Below, piece by piece: positions 1-9,068 of a stretch of 15,054 nucleotides of DNA (positions within the stretch are counted from its first letter, which is position 1; every line of letters begins with the position of its first letter). The notes below the pieces were generated by a model. It had not been told where the DNA came from. It saw only the letters and a list, made by a program, of their open reading frames with translations, and ran no database searches. Source of the DNA: DASTPP01 sp035762175 (lineage in GTDB: Bacteria; Myxococcota_A; Polyangia; Polyangiales; Polyangiaceae). The position numbers and the translations under genes are program-made. The stretch is from contig DASTPP010000269.1 of NCBI GenBank assembly GCA_035762175.1, positions 1 through 15,054 on the forward strand. Direction: 5' to 3'.

Positions 1-246
1 CATCGTCTGCGCCGCCTCGACCGCCTCCTGGATGCTGCGCACCGTCCAGTCGATGTTCGACACGACGCCCTTGCGCAGCCCCCTGCAAGGCACGTTCCCG
101 ACGCCGAGGATGGTGATGCCGTCGTGGTCGACTTCGCCGACCACCGCCGTCACCTTCGTCGTGCCGATGTCGAGGCCCACGACGATGTCGGGGGAGGCTT
201 GCTTGCCACGCGGGCTGTGCAAGGGTTCAGCAGGGCGTAGTTTCAT
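1..246 (-). CDS. ftsA: Cell division protein FtsA, N-terminal 82 codons (runs off the window)
   Basis: FtsA is an actin-like ATPase that tethers FtsZ filaments to the inner membrane and recruits later divisome proteins. Only the first 82 residues are present. They contain the phosphate-1 loop of the actin fold, GLDIGTTKV at residues 24-32, followed by VVGEV and ILGVG, then GLRKGVV at about 57-62 and a helix with SIQEAVEAA, all in the FtsA pattern. The ATG at 246-244 is chosen because it precedes the conserved core by about 20 residues and has a weak AAGG 7 bases upstream. The position usually held by Ser in the PSRGLRKG stretch is Cys here. The gene follows ftsQ in transcription order but is separated from it by 550 bp, unlike the other genes here. 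ftsZ would be expected next, outside the window. Identification is firm; the full length is unknown. Confidence 0.95.
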   Translation of the reverse strand, partial: MKLRPAEPLHSPRGKQASPDIVVGLDIGTTKVTAVVGEVDHDGITILGVGNVPCRGLRKGVVSNIDWTVRSIQEAVEAAQTM

Positions 247-276
247 CGCTTGGCCTTGGCCCGTCAGGCCGCGGCA

Positions 277-290
277 CAGAGCGTGCTCTG
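277..290. promoter_or_regulatory. 14-bp palindrome upstream of ftsA (possible operator or small hairpin)
   Basis: CAGAGC and GCTCTG face each other across a GT spacer, a perfect 6+2+6 palindrome whose near edge lies 30 bases upstream of the ftsA ATG. Its position in the leader is compatible with an operator or a leader hairpin. Chance palindromes of this size occur, so the assignment is weak. Confidence 0.25.
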
Positions 291-445
291 CGCGCGACAC
301 CTTCGAGGCACCGCGACCCTGCCAGAGCGCGAAGGGGCCGGCCAAGTTTGTCACGCAACTTGCTGTCGCGTCGTCGATCCGCCGCGCGGCGGGCGGGCGG
401 CGTCCGGAAAAAGCGTGCCGAGAAAACCCATTTGAGAGGCGGGCG

Positions 446-659
446 GCCCCCGACGGAAGTCGGGGGCAGCGGACGCGCGCAGAAACGGCTCGCAAAGCCC
501 TGCCGGAGGCAGGGCTCCCTCGCCGCGAGCCGCTCTCGCGCGCTCGCCCCGAAGCCCGAGCGAGCCCAGCCCCAGCGAGGGCTGGGCTTTGCGCGCCGGA
601 ACGGCCCGAGGCCGCGCGGCACGAGCGGGCGTTCGCTGCCCCCGACTTCAGTCGGGGGC
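446..659 (+). repeat. 220-bp structured interspersed repeat, copy 1
   Basis: The element is bounded by two perfect hairpins with 9-bp arms GCCCCCGAC and GTCGGGGGC. The left one (446-467) has loop GGAA and the right one (638-659) has loop TTCA. Inside are a 9-bp-stem hairpin at 496-516 (loop GGA) and a 10-bp-stem hairpin at 563-588 (arms AGCCCAGCCC and GGGCTGGGCT). Both halves carry GCAAAGCCC or its complement next to the inner hairpins, so the whole element is an imperfect inverted duplication. The same element lies in opposite orientation at 7623-7846. The layout resembles REP/BIME or MITE-like non-autonomous elements, but no known family is recognised. Confidence 0.8.
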
Positions 660-702
660 GCCCTGTCGCCCTCGGCCGCGCGATCGCCGCTCTCTTCCAT
701 AT

Positions 703-773
703 GGGGCGGCGCGCGCGGCGGGCCGCCGCTTGCATGCCGCGCCGCCGCCCGCCGTTCGGGCGCGCGCCGCCCC
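703..773 (-). terminator. Long GC hairpin just downstream of ftsQ
   Basis: A perfect 14-bp inverted repeat (GGGGCGGCGCGCGC at 703-716, its complement at 760-773) encloses a second 7-bp stem (717-723 with 747-753). It begins 23 bases after the ftsQ stop in the direction of transcription. No T-run follows the hairpin on the minus strand, so it is not a canonical intrinsic terminator. It could protect a 3' end, attenuate, or simply reflect GC-rich sequence. The stem is directly visible; its role is inferred. Confidence 0.45.
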
Positions 774-796
774 CCGCATCAATTAGAGAGGCCGCC

Positions 797-1656
797 TCAG
801 CGCAGGCGCGCGACCACGCGCTCGGGGTGCGTGTCGTTGTCGGCGAACACGATCGCCGCGCGGCCCTTGCGCCGCTCGACCTCGGCGAGGGCGCGGGAGG
901 CCCGCTCGAGTTTGGCCCGGTAGGGCCCATGGCCAAGACTGAGCACCACGGCATCGCGACCCACCACCACCTCGAGCCCGCCCTCGTCGGTCACGTGCAC
1001 CTGTTGAAGGGGGCGACGCTTCGACGACGGAAGACGGTCGTAATCGCGAATCACTTCCTGGGCAATCTTGACAAGTGCGATGAAGCCATCGCGGTCGCCC
1101 GCGGGGCCCCCGCCCGAACCTTCGAGGCCAGTGATCAGCACGAGATCGGGCGGGTCGCCCGGCTCGAAACGCTTGAAGGGCGCGCCGCCCGGGCCGACCA
1201 AGTAGAGCCCCCCTTCGAGGGCCACCAGGGCGCTCGCCTCGCGCTCGCGCACGCGCAGCCGCAAGGTCGAGGGCAGGCGCCGCTCGACCGCCGCCTCTTC
1301 GACCCAGGGGTCGGCGAGCAGCGCCGCGCGCGCCGCCTCGACGTCGAAGGCGAAGACGTTCACGCCCGGCAGCGCCCCGGCCGCCTTGGCTAGCGCGCGC
1401 TCGTCACGCCGCTTCGCCCCCTCGACCTCGACGCTCTTGACGGCGAAGCGCGGGCTCGTCCGCGCGTAGCGCAAGAGCCCGTACGAGCTCGAGGCCGTCG
1501 CCGCCGCGAACACGATCGCCCCGGCCGCGAGGCGCACGAAGGCGCGCGCCCGGCCCGGCGCGCCCGCGGCGGCCCCGCCCGCCGGCGCGCGGGGCGGCGG
1601 GGCGGCCGCGCGCCGCGCCGGCGCGACGCGGCGGTTCTCGGGCAGCCCGAGCGCGC

Positions 1657-1660
<4 letters not shown>
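797..1660 (-). CDS. ftsQ: Cell division protein FtsQ
   Basis: FtsQ is a bitopic inner-membrane divisome protein that links early and late division proteins through FtsL/FtsB. The 287-residue product has an Ala/Pro/Arg-rich cytoplasmic tail (1-40) and one membrane segment at about 43-63. A POTRA-type domain follows at about 70-140, with SPRFAVKSVEVEGA at its start and LLADPWVEEAAVERRLPSTL near its end, which is the FtsQ/DivIB pattern. The FtsQ beta domain continues to the C-terminus. The GTG start at 1660-1658 overlaps the murC stop as GTGA; the reading frame stays open upstream through murC and murG only by GC bias. Length is typical. In many relatives murB, or ddl, sits between murC and ftsQ, but neither is present here. 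The C-terminus is followed by a strong hairpin and a gene-free gap before ftsA. Confidence 0.93.
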
Positions 1661-3039
<1,379 letters not shown>

Positions 3040-3043
3040 GTGC

Positions 3044-3050
3044 CCTCCCT
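3044..3050 (-). promoter_or_regulatory. Ribosome binding site of murC
   Basis: On the minus strand GGGAGGG lies about 4-5 bases before the murC ATG and abuts the murG TAG stop. It is one of the clearest Shine-Dalgarno sequences in the window and supports the ATG at 3039. Most other genes here start by GTGA overlap with weak or no recognisable site. Confidence 0.7.
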
Positions 3051-4152
3051 ACGCCGCCCGCCGGCGGTCCGCGAGCGCCACCAGATCGCGCGCGACCCGC
3101 GCCGCCGCCCCCGGCGCCCCCCGCCGCGCCGCCGCCTCGGCCATCGCCGCGAGCCGCTCGGGCGCGACGAGCAGCGACGAGAGCTCGCGCGCGAGCCGCC
3201 CCGGCGTCGCGTCCTGCTGGCGGAGCCACGCCGCGCCCCCCGCCGCCGCGAGCGCCTCGGCGTTCTTGCGCTGGTGGTCGTCGCGCGCGAAGGGGTAGGG
3301 CACGAGCAACGACGCCCGCCCCACCGCGCAGAGCTCGGCCAGCGTGCCCGCCCCCGCGCGCGCCAGCACGAGGTCGGCCGAGGCGAGCAGGCCCGGCACG
3401 TCGTCGGCGAACTCGACCACCTCGGCCGCGCCCCCGAGGCCCCGCGCCCCGTACGCCGCGCGCACCGCGTCGGCCCGGCCCCGCCCCGCCTGGTGCACGA
3501 TCGTGAGCCCCCGCACCTCGCGCGCGAGCGCCCCGGCCGCCTCGGGCAGAGCGCGGTTCAAGCCCTCGGAGCCCTGGCTGCCGCCCAGCACCACGAGCCG
3601 CGCCCGCCCCGCGACCGGCCGGTAGGGCGAGGGCTCGAAGCCGGGCCGCAGCGGCACCCCGAAGGGCCGCACGACGCTCGGCCGGAAGCGCCGCCCCACC
3701 TCGTCGAACGCCACGTAGGCGCGCGAGGCCAGCGGCGAGAGCACGAAGTTGGTCAGCCCGAGCGTGCTGTTCGGCTCGAGCAGCGCGAGCGGCACGCCGA
3801 GCAGCCGCGCCGCCAGCGACACCGGCCCCGCCGCGTAGCCGCCCACCGAGAGCACCACCTCGGGGGCGAGCCGCTTCACCAGCCGCGCCGCCTCGGGCAG
3901 CGACGCCGCCGCGCGCGACACGCCCTTGACCGCCCCCCTCACCCCCGCGCCCTTGATGGGCCGCACGTCGAGCAGCTCGAGCCGCTCGCCCCGCGACGGC
4001 AGCACCCGCGCCTCGATGCCCCGCTCGGTGCCGACGAACACGCACTCGGCCCCGGGCAGCTCGCGCCGCAGGGCGTCGGCCACCGCCACGAGCGGGAACA
4101 GGTGCCCCCCCGAGCCCCCCCCCGCCAGCACGAAGCGGCGCGCCGCGCTCAC
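3049..4152 (-). CDS. murG: Undecaprenyldiphospho-muramoylpentapeptide beta-N-acetylglucosaminyltransferase MurG
   Basis: MurG is a peripheral membrane GT-B (family GT28) glycosyltransferase that moves GlcNAc from UDP-GlcNAc to lipid I, forming lipid II. The 367-residue product matches the family length. The N-terminal acceptor domain starts with the glycine loop GGGSGGHLFP at 11-20 and has a second loop SVGGYAAGP at 102-110. It also has LLEPNSTLGLTN at 124-135, the counterpart of the E. coli EQN region. The C-terminal donor domain has VLGGSQGSEGLN at 188-199, ARAGAGTLAEL at 264-274 and VPYPFARDDHQRKNAE at 284-299. The GTG start at 4152-4150 forms a GTGA overlap with the ftsW stop. It sits between ftsW and murC as in most dcw clusters. 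Nothing is missing or truncated. Confidence 0.97.
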   Translation of the reverse strand: MSAARRFVLAGGGSGGHLFPLVAVADALRRELPGAECVFVGTERGIEARVLPSRGERLELLDVRPIKGAGVRGAVKGVSRAAASLPEAARLVKRLAPEVVLSVGGYAAGPVSLAARLLGVPLALLEPNSTLGLTNFVLSPLASRAYVAFDEVGRRFRPSVVRPFGVPLRPGFEPSPYRPVAGRARLVVLGGSQGSEGLNRALPEAAGALAREVRGLTIVHQAGRGRADAVRAAYGARGLGGAAEVVEFADDVPGLLASADLVLARAGAGTLAELCAVGRASLLVPYPFARDDHQRKNAEALAAAGGAAWLRQQDATPGRLARELSSLLVAPERLAAMAEAAARRGAPGAAARVARDLVALADRRRAA

Positions 4153-5297
4153 GCCGCCGCGGCCCCCCGGCCCGCGCCCCGCCTCGAGACCGAGAGCACC
4201 AGGCCCGCCGCCGCCGCGTTCACCAGCAGCGACGAGCCCCCGTAGCTCAAAAAGGGCAAGGTCAGGCCCTTGGTCGGCAAGATCGCCATCGCGACCGCGA
4301 GGTTGACCAGCACCTGGATGCCGAACATCACCGCCACCCCGAACGCGACGTAGCTGCCGTAGTCGTCTTCGGCCCGCAGCGCCGCGCGGATGCCCCGCGA
4401 CACCAGCACGAGGTACGCCGCCACCAGCCCCAAGACGCCCACGAAGCCCAGCTCTTCGCCCACGATCGCGGCGACGAAGTCGGTGTGCGCCTCCGGCAGG
4501 TAGAGCACCTGCAGCCCCTGCCCCAGGCCGAGGCCCGAGAGCCCGCCCGAGCCGAAGCTCATGACCGACTGAAAGGGCTGGTAGGCGACGTCTTGCCGGT
4601 GGTTATCCATGTCGAGGAAGGCGAGCAGCCGCGCCATGCGGTACGCCTTCGACATGATGAGCAGCGCGACGCCCCCGGCCCCGACCAGCGACGCGCCCAA
4701 GATGTAGCCGAGCTTGGCGCCCGCCGCGAAGAGCAGCGAGAAGGTCATCAAGAGCAAGACGACCGCGCTGCCCAGGTCGGGCTGGCGCACGAGCAGCGCC
4801 ATCAAGAACCCGCATGCGATGAGGTGCGGCACGAACCCGACCGAGAAGCTCTTGACCCGGTCGCCCTTCTTCGCGAGCGAGTAGGCGAGCCAGAGCACCA
4901 GCGCGAGCTTCGCCATCTCGGCCGGCTGCACCTGCACCGGCCCCACCGCCAGCCAGCGCGACGCGCCGCCCGCCCGTTTGCCCAGGCCGAGCACGCACGC
5001 GAGCAGCATCGCCGCCACCCCCCCGTACGCCACGTACGTCGGCAGGGCGTGCCGCAGCCGCCGGTAGTCGAGCCGGCTTGTTGCCCAGAGCACCGCGAGC
5101 GCCAAGAGCGCGTGCGACACCTGGCGCTGCAAGAAAAACTGCGGGTTCTTGTAGACCACCGTCGCCTCGACCGACGAGGCGCTGTAGACCATCACCACGC
5201 CGACCCCGACCAGCGCGATCGTCACCGCCGCCAGCACCGGGTCCATCGCCCCGAGCTCGCCCGACGGCACGAAGAGCCCCCGCAGATAGCGCCTCAC
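4149..5297 (-). CDS. ftsW: Septal peptidoglycan glycosyltransferase FtsW (SEDS family)
   Basis: FtsW is the SEDS-family polymerase that extends septal glycan strands from lipid II together with its partner transpeptidase FtsI. The 382-residue product is strongly hydrophobic with about ten membrane segments. SEDS hallmarks are MVYSASS at 36-42, RWLAVGPVQVQPAEMAK at 114-130, RQPDLGSAVV at 171-180, YQPFQSVMSFGSGG at 239-252, LPEAHTDF at 267-274 and LPTKGLTLPFLSYGGSS at 340-356. The LPEAHTDF loop holds an Asp implicated in catalysis by SEDS proteins. The GTG at 5297-5295 is chosen because it gives the GTGA overlap with the murD stop and leaves a short, family-like cytoplasmic N-terminus. The open frame continues far upstream into murD by GC bias only. 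A C-terminal Gly/Ala/Arg tail ends in the GTGA overlap with murG. Confidence 0.96.
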   Translation of the reverse strand: MRRYLRGLFVPSGELGAMDPVLAAVTIALVGVGVVMVYSASSVEATVVYKNPQFFLQRQVSHALLALAVLWATSRLDYRRLRHALPTYVAYGGVAAMLLACVLGLGKRAGGASRWLAVGPVQVQPAEMAKLALVLWLAYSLAKKGDRVKSFSVGFVPHLIACGFLMALLVRQPDLGSAVVLLLMTFSLLFAAGAKLGYILGASLVGAGGVALLIMSKAYRMARLLAFLDMDNHRQDVAYQPFQSVMSFGSGGLSGLGLGQGLQVLYLPEAHTDFVAAIVGEELGFVGVLGLVAAYLVLVSRGIRAALRAEDDYGSYVAFGVAVMFGIQVLVNLAVAMAILPTKGLTLPFLSYGGSSLLVNAAAAGLVLSVSRRGAGRGAAAA

Positions 5298-6841
5298 GAC
5301 CCGGCCCCCGAGCGCCCCACCCCCCCCGGCCCCCCCTCCCCAGGGAGGGGGGGAGCTGCCGCGCCTTCGCTTCTTCTCTCCCCAGGGAGGGGGGGAGCCG
5401 CCGCGCCTTCGCTTCTTTTCTCTCCAGGGAGGGGGGGAGCCGCCGCGCCCTCCTTTCCCCCCTCCCCGGGGAGGGGGGCTAGGGGGGTGGGGACGCCCAG
5501 CGCACGCACCGCCCGCGCGAAGGCCTGCCCCCGATCGTGGTAGTCGCGGAACATGTCGAAGCTCGAGCACGCCGGCGAGAGCAGCACCGCGTCGCCCGGC
5601 TCGGCGAGGCGGCTCGCCCGCGCGACCGCGTCGTCCATCGAGCTGGCCCGCTCGACCGGTAGCGACCCGCCCGCCGCGCGCTCGATGCGCTCGGCCGCCT
5701 CGCCGATCAAGACGAGCGCCCGCCCCTTCGCCCGCAGCGCCTCGACGAGCGGCCCGTAGTCGCCGCCCTTGTCGCGCCCGCCCGCGATGAGCACGCAGCG
5801 CGCCTCGGCGAGGCCCCTGAGCGCCGCCACCGACGCGCCCACGTTCGTGCCCTTCGAGTCGTCGTAGTAGCGCACGCCCCCGCGCTCGCCCACCAGCTCG
5901 ACCCGGTGCGGCAGCGGCCCGATCGACGCGAGCGCCCCCGCGATCGCCTCGCGCCCCGCCCCCATCGCCGCCGCCAGCGCCACGGCGGCCGAGGCGTTGA
6001 GCAGGTTGTGCTCGCCCTTCAGCGCGATCACCGACGCCTCGTAGCGCTCGCCCCGCGCCCGGTCGACCACCCCGCCCGCCTCGGGCTCGACGGCGCCGCC
6101 GGGCCCGAAGGTGACGACGCGCGCCTCGCCCCGCCGCGCCTCGGCGAGGCAGACCGCGTCGCCGGCCGGCACCACCGCCACGTCGGACGGGCCCATCTGC
6201 GCGAACATGCGCCCCTTCGCCGCCGCGTACGCCTCGAACGAGGGGTAACGATCGAGGTGGTCGGCCGTCACGTTGAGCAGTGCGGCCGCCTGCGGCCGGA
6301 AGCGCTTCATGCGCTCGGCCTGAAAGCTCGACACCTCGAGCACCAGCGCGTCGAAGGGCGGCGCCTCGCCCCGCCCGGGCAGCGCCGACGCGAGCGGCGT
6401 GCCCAGGTTGCCGCCCACGAACACCCGCCCGAAGGCCCGCCTCAGCATCTCGCCGACCAGCACCGTCGTCGTGCTCTTGCCGTTGGTGCCGCCGACGGCC
6501 ACCGTCGGCACGCCGCCCGCGAGCGACCAGGCGAACTCGAGCTCGCCGACCACCGGCACGCCCGCGCGCTCGGCGTCGTCCCAGGCGGCGAGCGGCCTGA
6601 CCCCGGGCGAGACCACGACGAGATCGGCCCGCCCCCACGCGACGCCGTCATGGCCGCCCGCGACGAGCTCGACGCCCGGCTCGGACCCGAGCCCGATCGC
6701 CTCGGCCGAGAGCCGTTCGCGCGGCGCCGCGTCGTTGGCGATGACGCGCACCGCGCCGTAGCGCAGGCAGAGGCGCGCCGCGGCGACGCCGCTGGCGCCG
6801 AGGCCGACGACGATGACGGTCTTGCCCTGGGGGTCCATCAT
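5294..6841 (-). CDS. murD: UDP-N-acetylmuramoylalanine--D-glutamate ligase MurD with repeat-derived C-terminal tail
   Basis: MurD is a cytoplasmic ATP-dependent ligase that adds D-Glu to UDP-MurNAc-L-Ala. Counting from the second ATG (6838), 514 residues are encoded. The N-terminal Rossmann-like domain has VVGLGASGVAAARL at 10-23. The P-loop GGTNGKSTTT is at 116-125, LEVSSFQ at 167-173, and NVTADHLDRY at 189-198. DDSKGTN is at 326-332, and SPACSSFDMFRDYHDRG at 421-437 is characteristic of MurD. The ligase core ends near residue 448. The last ~65 residues are a Pro/Gly/Glu-rich tail made by a 42-bp tandem array (about PPLPGERRSEGAAA per unit), absent from typical MurD of 440-460 residues. Two tandem ATGs (6841 and 6838) are possible starts; neither has a clear ribosome site. 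The frame is open upstream through a repeat array that I consider non-coding. The stop overlaps ftsW as GTGA. Confidence 0.95.
   Translation of the reverse strand: MMDPQGKTVIVVGLGASGVAAARLCLRYGAVRVIANDAAPRERLSAEAIGLGSEPGVELVAGGHDGVAWGRADLVVVSPGVRPLAAWDDAERAGVPVVGELEFAWSLAGGVPTVAVGGTNGKSTTTVLVGEMLRRAFGRVFVGGNLGTPLASALPGRGEAPPFDALVLEVSSFQAERMKRFRPQAAALLNVTADHLDRYPSFEAYAAAKGRMFAQMGPSDVAVVPAGDAVCLAEARRGEARVVTFGPGGAVEPEAGGVVDRARGERYEASVIALKGEHNLLNASAAVALAAAMGAGREAIAGALASIGPLPHRVELVGERGGVRYYDDSKGTNVGASVAALRGLAEARCVLIAGGRDKGGDYGPLVEALRAKGRALVLIGEAAERIERAAGGSLPVERASSMDDAVARASRLAEPGDAVLLSPACSSFDMFRDYHDRGQAFARAVRALGVPTPLAPLPGEGGKEGAAAPPLPGEKRSEGAAAPPLPGERRSEGAAAPPLPGEGGPGGVGRSGAGS
5314..5497. repeat. 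GC-palindrome tandem array, 42-bp period, inside the murD 3' end
   Basis: CAGGGAG recurs at 5341, 5383 and 5425, exactly 42 bp apart, and a related CGGGGAG follows at 5467. Each unit holds a palindromic core (CTCCC...GGGAG type) joined by a spacer rich in GCCGCGCCTTCGCTTCTT-like sequence. The array is flanked by inverted ends, CCCCACCCCCC near 5317 and GGGGGGTGGGG near 5482. It is in frame with murD and is translated as 14-residue repeats. A single unit of the same palindromic family occurs at the murE 5' end. This looks like a dispersed genomic repeat that inserted and was amplified within the end of the gene. Confidence 0.85.
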
Positions 6842-6989
6842 GCGAGGGGAGGGGGGGTCTTCTCGATCGGCGCCGCCGCGGCAAGAGGCTGCGCGGCTCG
6901 AGGGCAGGGAACCCGAAGCGCCGCCCGGGGGCCAAGTTCTTCGGCCCCGATCGTTCGGGAGGCCGAAACTTCCCGACCTTTGGCCTTCT

Positions 6990-7500
6990 CCGACCCCCGC
7001 TACCCCGGTTCGAGCTGCCCCCGGGGCCGCCGAACCGATGCCAGGCCACTTCGGGCTTCCTCGGGGGCCCGCCAAACCGATGCCAGGCCTGCTCGAGCTG
7101 CCTTTCGAGGTCATCAAACCGATGCCAAGCCTGCTCGAGCCGCCTTTCGCGGTCATCAAACCGATGCCGGGGCATCTCGACGTGGGTTTCGAACGGTCTC
7201 GACCGTCGCGAAGCCTGCTCGAGGTGGGGTTCGAACGGTTTCAACCGTCGCGAAGCCTGCTCGAGGTGGGGTTCGAACGGTTTCAACCACCGAAGACCCT
7301 GCCCGGACCAGGTTGGTGGGCGGTTGCGTGAGCCGAAAAGGCTGCCCGAGCCGGCCTGCCGACGGTTTCGTTCGCCGAAAAGGCTGCCCGAGCAGGCTCC
7401 TCGACGGTTTCGCTCGCCGAAGACCCGGCTCGAGCTGCTTTCGGAGTGGTCGAGCGGCCACGAAAGGCGGCTCGAACCGGCCGGGCGAGGGGTTCGGGGG
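6990..7500. repeat. Degenerate 42-bp tandem repeat array (minisatellite)
   Basis: CCGATGCC recurs at 7035, 7077, 7119 and 7161, and GAACGGT at 7191, 7233 and 7275, each step exactly 42 bp. The two groups are in phase: CCGTCGCGAAGCCTGCTCGA at 7203 and 7245 occupies the place of CCGATGCCAAGCCTGCTCGA at 7119. Further decayed units run from about 7329 to 7500, where the landmark ACGGTTTC (7235, later 7404) has slipped by one base relative to the 42-bp period. About a dozen units are recognisable and sequence outside the core is weaker. Neighbouring units near 7193-7248 carry small palindromes. Confidence 0.85.
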
Positions 7501-7622
7501 CCAAAGGGCCGGGGCAGGCCAGGCCGGGCCCGGAGCGGTCTTCGGCGGCGCCCTCCTACAGTGCGTGGCCGGCGTCGTCGCCCCGGACTCGGCGAGGGGG
7601 GTGCGAAACGCGACCGGCTTTC

Positions 7623-7846
7623 TGCCCCCGAGGGAACTCGGGGGCAGCGGACGCCCGTTCATGCCGCGCGGCTTCGAGCCGATTCGGACCGCAAAGCCCG
7701 CCCCCTCGCCGGGGGCCGGGCTCCCAAGGGCTCCGGCTGTCGGGCGAGCCCGCGCCAGCGGCTCGCTCCGCGGGAGCCCTGCCTCCGGCAGGGCTTTGCG
7801 AGCCGTTTTCGGGGGCGAAAGCTGCCCCCGAGTTCCCTCGGGGGCC
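7623..7846 (-). repeat. 220-bp structured interspersed repeat, copy 2 (inverted relative to copy 1)
   Basis: The reverse complement of this segment aligns along its length with 446-659. Terminal hairpins are 7623-7646 (10-bp stem, loop GGAA) and 7824-7845 (9-bp stem, loop TTCC) with arms GCCCCCGAG and CTCGGGGGC. Internal hairpins lie at 7695-7722 (one-base bulge) and 7775-7795 (9-bp stem, loop TCC). The inner hairpin AGCCCTGCC/GGCAGGGCT and the adjoining GGGCTTTGC are identical in both copies. It lies in the non-coding gap about 70 bp beyond the mraY stop. The element encodes nothing obvious. Confidence 0.8.
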
Positions 7847-7916
7847 GGCCTCGTTTCGAACCCCCCTGTTCGAGTCCGGGGCCGCGCCGGCCGAGCGAAC
7901 GCACCCGCCGCGCGGA

Positions 7917-9064
<1,148 letters not shown>

Positions 9065-9068
<4 letters not shown>

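Larger units (their letters stand above)
247..796. other. Gene-free island between ftsQ and ftsA
   Basis: This 550-bp interval holds no credible gene; open frames crossing it are uninterrupted only because of the GC content. In transcription order it contains a long GC hairpin (773-703), one copy of a 220-bp structured repeat (659-446), and about 200 bp of leader before ftsA with a 14-bp palindrome at 277-290. Its size contrasts with the overlapping genes upstream. It may carry a separate promoter for ftsA and ftsZ, but I could not recognise -35/-10 elements with confidence. Confidence 0.75.
6842..7916. other. Gene-free island between mraY and murD
   Basis: This 1.07-kb interval separates two genes that are usually adjacent or overlapping in dcw clusters. 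In transcription order it contains a short spacer after mraY, one 220-bp structured repeat (7846-7623), a ~100-bp spacer, a degenerate 42-bp tandem array (about 7500-6990 with decayed flanks to about 6900) and a ~50-bp leader to murD. Several frames are open across it on both strands because it is GC-rich and stops are rare. None shows a recognisable protein. The repeat array also changes phase partway, which argues against coding. No tRNA, promoter or terminator with a T-run was seen. Confidence 0.8.

Noticed and set aside
247..445. A sigma-54 promoter from the TGGCAG...GGTGCC stretch upstream of ftsA
   Set aside because: The spacing and the -12 element do not fit the GG-N10-GC rule.
32..1393. 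A 453-codon plus-strand open frame over ftsA, the gap and ftsQ
   Set aside because: It is antisense to ftsA and ftsQ, crosses a structured repeat and has no family resemblance.
6842..7159. An N-terminal extension of MurD starting at 7159
   Set aside because: The extra 106 residues are translated 42-bp repeat DNA without a ribosome site; MurD normally begins just before the glycine-rich loop, at the ATGs 6841/6838.
6990..7500. CRISPR array
   Set aside because: Units are contiguous 42-bp degenerate tandem repeats with no unique spacers between conserved repeats, and no cas genes are present.
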